Below are positions 15,932 to 18,699 of a DNA stretch of 18,699 bases, piece after piece (within the stretch, counting starts at the first letter, position 1; the number at the start of each line of letters is the position of its first letter). The notes under the pieces are model-generated. The model was not told where the DNA came from and searched no databases. It worked only from the letters and a program-made list of their open reading frames with translations. Origin of the DNA: an uncultured Anaerolineae bacterium (GTDB taxonomy: Bacteria > Chloroflexota > Anaerolineae > Anaerolineales > Villigracilaceae); contig CAINXK010000552.1 of NCBI GenBank assembly GCA_903854805.1, forward strand, positions 1 through 18,699. The letters run 5' to 3'. The position numbers and the translations under genes are program-made.

Positions 15932-16161
15932 ACCAACCAGTGGGGTCCTTCAATCCTGCAGATTGCGGTCTGCGGCAACAGCGTTCCGTTAAGCCCGCAT
16001 GGATTTACTCACAGATCATCGGTTTTGCTTTTTGTGACGCTGATTTTTGTTGTGCGGAACGCTGAGTGTGCTCATGATCGGTTTATGCCGCAATTGGCTC
16101 AGCCCATGAGCAAATTGCAGCGATGTGTGCAGCACTCCCAGATAGATGAGAATATTTTTTT
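15932..16161. other. Structured non-coding stretch after ribF
   Basis: I find no gene here. Several inverted pairs occur: CAGCGTTCCG (15979–15988) with CGGAACGCTG (16055–16064), GCTCATG (16070–16076) with CATGAGC (16105–16111), and GCAGA/TCTGC near 15960. A T-rich stretch lies between 16021 and 16050. It could hold an mRNA 3' end, a structured RNA or the relic of a small repeat element. The words CTGCAGATT and CCCGCATGGAT recur here and in the rbfA–nrnA gap. Confidence 0.4.
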
Positions 16162-16199
16162 GTGATGATTTGGCGGAAGCTCTTCCGCCAAATCATCAC
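16162..16199. terminator. Perfect 18-bp hairpin between convergent genes
   Basis: GTGATGATTTGGCGGAAG (16162–16179) and its exact reverse complement (16182–16199) are separated by two bases (CT). It lies between ribF (plus) and the transporter (minus). T-rich bases precede it on the plus strand, but none follow on either strand, so it is not a textbook intrinsic terminator; a two-way terminator or mRNA 3'-end stabiliser is the best reading. From 16200 to 16391 no gene is visible. Confidence 0.6.
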
Positions 16200-16391
16200 C
16201 TACGGGCAGGCCATCGATTTTGGGGCCTATGATAGCAATGGGTGTGATGGGTTAGTAAATACGCCAGCGCCATAGAACATTGGGGTTCATGGGGGCATGC
16301 CTCGGGGTCAGAAGGTACCCCGGGCTCAGGCATCACAGCTATACGAAATTTAATGTTGTCGAAGCAGATACCAAGATGGCTCTTACAGCTT

Positions 16392-17843
16392 CTAATCAGC
16401 GCCAGCAGCAGCAGCTTCGGCGGCGGCCGCGCGGCTTTTCTTCCGCTCCAACAACAGCCGGATGCGGGCATGCTTCTCCCTGGTGAGCGGATAGAACCAG
16501 GCCATTGCAATCGCGCTAAAAAGCAGGAGCGCCCCAAGCGGACCAATCAAGAAACGGATGGCTTGCAAAGCAGAATCTGGTTGCGAAAACTGGGTTGCAC
16601 CCTGAGGCGGAGACTGATACCCAAACCAACCAAGCACTTGCAGCGCAATAAAAATGGCCAATGCGCCAGTTAATTTCCGCACAAAATTCTTGACTCCATA
16701 AAAAACACCCTCCCGGCGGCGCCCGGTCCGCAGTTCATCCCATTCAATCACATCTGGAAAGATCGCATCCGGCAGCACATGCGCGGTGGAAACACTGATA
16801 CCCGCCATGACCGCCAGCACCAGGATATAAGTAATTTGCCCAGGCTGGATGGAAAAGATCAACAATTGCACCAACGCCCAAAAAGTCATCCCGATGATAT
16901 AGGCGCGTTGTTTGCCCAGCTTGCGCGCCAGCCAGACCCAGAACGGCAGTACAATCACCGAAGTGACCAGCAGGCAGGCGAATACCGCCGAGCCAATTGG
17001 CAGGCCCAACGCTTTTTGCAGCAAATTGCCCTTCGAGATCCAATACAGCAGGAAAAACGGCAGTACCAGCGCCACGATATCAAAGGTGATCCAGTTCAAC
17101 ATATAAAGCGCAGTTGCAAAACGGAATGGGATGTTCGCCCAGGACATGCGCAGGGTTTCGATGAAGGGAGTTTTTTCCTCGGCGGCATCATCAATGTTAC
17201 TGCGCTCATGCACCAATGCAAAAATAATAAAAAATGGGATGACCGCCAGCCCGCCAAACATGGCCGAGACAAGCAAATAACCCTGCTGCTGGGTAGCTCC
17301 GTTTGCCAGCGCAGTGCTCACAACCGCTGGAGCTGCCACCGCCGTAGCCAGAGAGGCCAGCAGGTTAAAAAACATGCGGTAGCCCGTCAGGCTGGTGCGT
17401 TCATCATAATCGGAAGTTATTTCGGGAGTCAGCGCATAAAAAGGGATGGAAACCAGCGTCTGCAGTGTATCGCTCAGCATAAAAGTAAGGCAAACTGTTG
17501 CCGCCAACAGGTATTGGTTCTGAAAAGGCGGCGCCCACCATAAAGCCACAAAACTCAAACCAAACGGAATTGAGAAGAATAACAGGAAAGGCCGGCGGCG
17601 TCCCCAGCGTGATCTGACCCGGTCGCTCAGCGTTCCCACAATCGGATCGTTGATCGCGTCCCAAACAATTCCAATCAGGGCCGCAAAGGAGGCCAGGCGC
17701 GGTTCAAGCCCGACCACATCAGTCAAAAATATCGCATAAAAAATCTGGCGCAGTGTACCAAAACTGGCCAGACTCCAATCCCCGCCCCCATACGCCAATT
17801 TAACCCAAAACGAAAGCGCCGCCTGTTTAGTCGATGTACTCAT
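16392..17843 (-). CDS. GPH/MelB-type major facilitator transporter
   Basis: The 483-residue inner-membrane protein has about twelve hydrophobic helices and the glycoside–pentoside–hexuronide:cation symporter signature between helices 2 and 3: WDAINDPIVGTLSDRVRSRW, then GRRRPFLLF (about 61–89). D62 and D66 fall where the MelB cation-site aspartates lie. The usual substrates are sugars or glycosides with Na+ or H+, but this family also includes lipid transporters, so the solute is not known. The C-terminus ends in an Ala/Glu-rich tail after a basic KKSR. AGGAGG four bases before the ATG fixes the start. It lies 79 bases downstream of the PLP lyase-like gene on the same strand, so a shared operon is likely. 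Confidence 0.87.
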   Translation of the reverse strand: MSTSTKQAALSFWVKLAYGGGDWSLASFGTLRQIFYAIFLTDVVGLEPRLASFAALIGIVWDAINDPIVGTLSDRVRSRWGRRRPFLLFFSIPFGLSFVALWWAPPFQNQYLLAATVCLTFMLSDTLQTLVSIPFYALTPEITSDYDERTSLTGYRMFFNLLASLATAVAAPAVVSTALANGATQQQGYLLVSAMFGGLAVIPFFIIFALVHERSNIDDAAEEKTPFIETLRMSWANIPFRFATALYMLNWITFDIVALVLPFFLLYWISKGNLLQKALGLPIGSAVFACLLVTSVIVLPFWVWLARKLGKQRAYIIGMTFWALVQLLIFSIQPGQITYILVLAVMAGISVSTAHVLPDAIFPDVIEWDELRTGRRREGVFYGVKNFVRKLTGALAIFIALQVLGWFGYQSPPQGATQFSQPDSALQAIRFLIGPLGALLLFSAIAMAWFYPLTREKHARIRLLLERKKSRAAAAEAAAAGAD

Positions 17844-17922
17844 GTCGCCTCCTCGCGATCAGTGCATTGATGCTGCAGCTATGAAAACCCTGGCGGCCCT
17901 CCCGAACCACCAGCGCCTTTGG

Positions 17923-18699
17923 TTACCCTTTGTAGCGTGTCATCCCATCCAGTAAATCCAACACCATTTCCCTCAGATCGCCTCGATTTGGAAGCGAACC
18001 GATCAAACCATACATTGGTGCCATCTTACCCGGCAGGCCGCCACCCCCGCCCAGTAAGTGCGAGGCCTTTTCCATCAGCCAGGTCACCCAACGCTCGGGC
18101 AAAATTCGCACCAACAGGTTGGCCAATTTGAGCAGCCAGGAATTCGCTGTTTTCTCAAAACCTGGTCGTCTGACAACCTTTGCCGCGGCCGAAAGATCCT
18201 GCAAAAACTCTTCAACCACCCCGATGTGTCCAAACTGTACCGTCATGTGCAACGTGGGCGGGAACTGCTGGCGATCCAGGTGCCAGTTGCGGGCTGTCAG
18301 CTCGTCAGCCAGCGCATAAACATCCAGCCCATCTGACGCGATCGCGAACACGCTCATCTCTGGATTGCTGAGTACCTTGATGCCATCCACGGCATTTACA
18401 CCTGCCTGCAAGCGGCGCGTGGCCTGCAGCACCAAGTCGGTCATCTCGAGATAGCCGGCTTCGCCCAGGTAATTCATTACCGCCCAGGCGGCTGCGATCG
18501 GACCACCAGGGCGAGTCCCACCCATGGCTGGCGAGGGATAGATGCCACCGGGCCAATCTGCATACACAAACATCTGAAAACGCCGCAGCTGAACAGTTTT
18601 ATACAGGATCACCGAGGCACCTTTGGCGGCATACCCGTATTTGTGCAAGTCAGCTGAGATCGAAGTCACACCGGGAACCGAAAGATCAAAATCCGGGAT
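17923..18699 (-). CDS. PLP-dependent lyase/decarboxylase, sphingosine-1-phosphate lyase-like (partial, N-terminus outside window)
   Basis: The reading frame runs off the right edge; 258 C-terminal residues are visible. The frame begins IPDFDLSVPGVTSISADLHK, YGYAAKG: the group II decarboxylase segment with the PLP lysine in D-L-H-K (visible residue 20, codon 18642–18640) and the V-P-G-V-T-S-I-S-A-D typical of sphingosine-1-phosphate lyase. After it come WPGGIYPSPAMGGTRPGGPIAAAW, a small-domain region and a C-terminal segment with a hydrophobic helix (LLVRILPERWVTWLMEKASHLL). The likely reaction is retro-aldol cleavage of a phosphorylated long-chain base, or amino-acid decarboxylation if it belongs to the wider family. 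Substrate is uncertain. It precedes the GPH transporter by 79 bases on the same strand. Confidence 0.82.
   Translation of the reverse strand: MPDFDLSVPGVTSISADLHKYGYAAKGASVILYKTVQLRRFQMFVYADWPGGIYPSPAMGGTRPGGPIAAAWAVMNYLGEAGYLEMTDLVLQATRRLQAGVNAVDGIKVLSNPEMSVFAIASDGLDVYALADELTARNWHLDRQQFPPTLHMTVQFGHIGVVEEFLQDLSAAAKVVRRPGFEKTANSWLLKLANLLVRILPERWVTWLMEKASHLLGGGGGLPGKMAPMYGLIGSLPNRGDLREMVLDLLDGMTRYKG

Noticed and set aside
1..18699. CRISPR array, tRNA or rRNA genes
   Set aside because: No regularly spaced repeats and no cloverleaf or rRNA-like stretch was seen on either strand.

Overview
The window looks like part of a chromosome from a Chloroflexota bacterium, probably Anaerolineae or a close uncultured relative. 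The clues are a nusA–infB operon carrying nrnA but no rimP, a NusA with a long acidic and lysine-rich tail, a small ribbon-helix-helix plus GerE regulator of a type I associate with this phylum, and a UbiE/MenG-type methyltransferase. The assignment rests on gene content and remembered protein styles, not on a search.

Layout. 139–1960 is one apparently intact insertion sequence on the minus strand, with about 50 bp imperfect terminal inverted repeats and a 4-bp ATAC duplication. The restored target site would have been the loop of an A/T-rich hairpin. 2257–2710 is a short DNA-binding regulator with an apparently leaderless promoter; a GAAC-N4-GTTC palindrome, the form of the Gram-positive LexA box, lies between its -35 and -10. 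2924–4373 (minus) is a two-gene unit, a menG/ubiE-type quinone methyltransferase followed by a second SAM methyltransferase. A 0.6 kb intergenic region separates it from two plus-strand membrane-protein genes. The first (4993–7107) joins an extracellular Cache sensor to a C-terminal half with the layout and key residues of a pentameric ligand-gated ion channel. The second (7295–8068) is a four-helix membrane protein resembling DUF4239/bestrophin-like proteins.

8251–15931 is the conserved information-processing operon nusA–ylxR–infB–rbfA–nrnA–truB–ribF. It has a recognisable promoter and an attenuator-type GTGGG/CCCAC hairpin in its leader. It links transcription elongation and antitermination (NusA), translation initiation (IF2), 30S maturation (RbfA), nanoRNA/pAp turnover (NrnA), tRNA pseudouridine-55 formation (TruB) and FMN/FAD synthesis (RibF). 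rimP, usually ahead of nusA, and the L7Ae-like gene often found between ylxR and infB are absent.

15932–16391 is a structured non-coding stretch ending in a perfect 18-bp hairpin between convergent genes. 16392–18699 (minus) holds a GPH/MelB-type transporter and, upstream of it and cut by the window edge, a PLP-dependent lyase resembling sphingosine-1-phosphate lyase.

The most unusual content is the Cache plus channel-like membrane protein with its membrane-protein neighbour. Next are the LexA-box-like site in a leaderless promoter and the insertion sequence placed in a hairpin loop. Several hairpins at gene ends lack a U-tract, so the usual terminator signature may be a poor guide in this genome.
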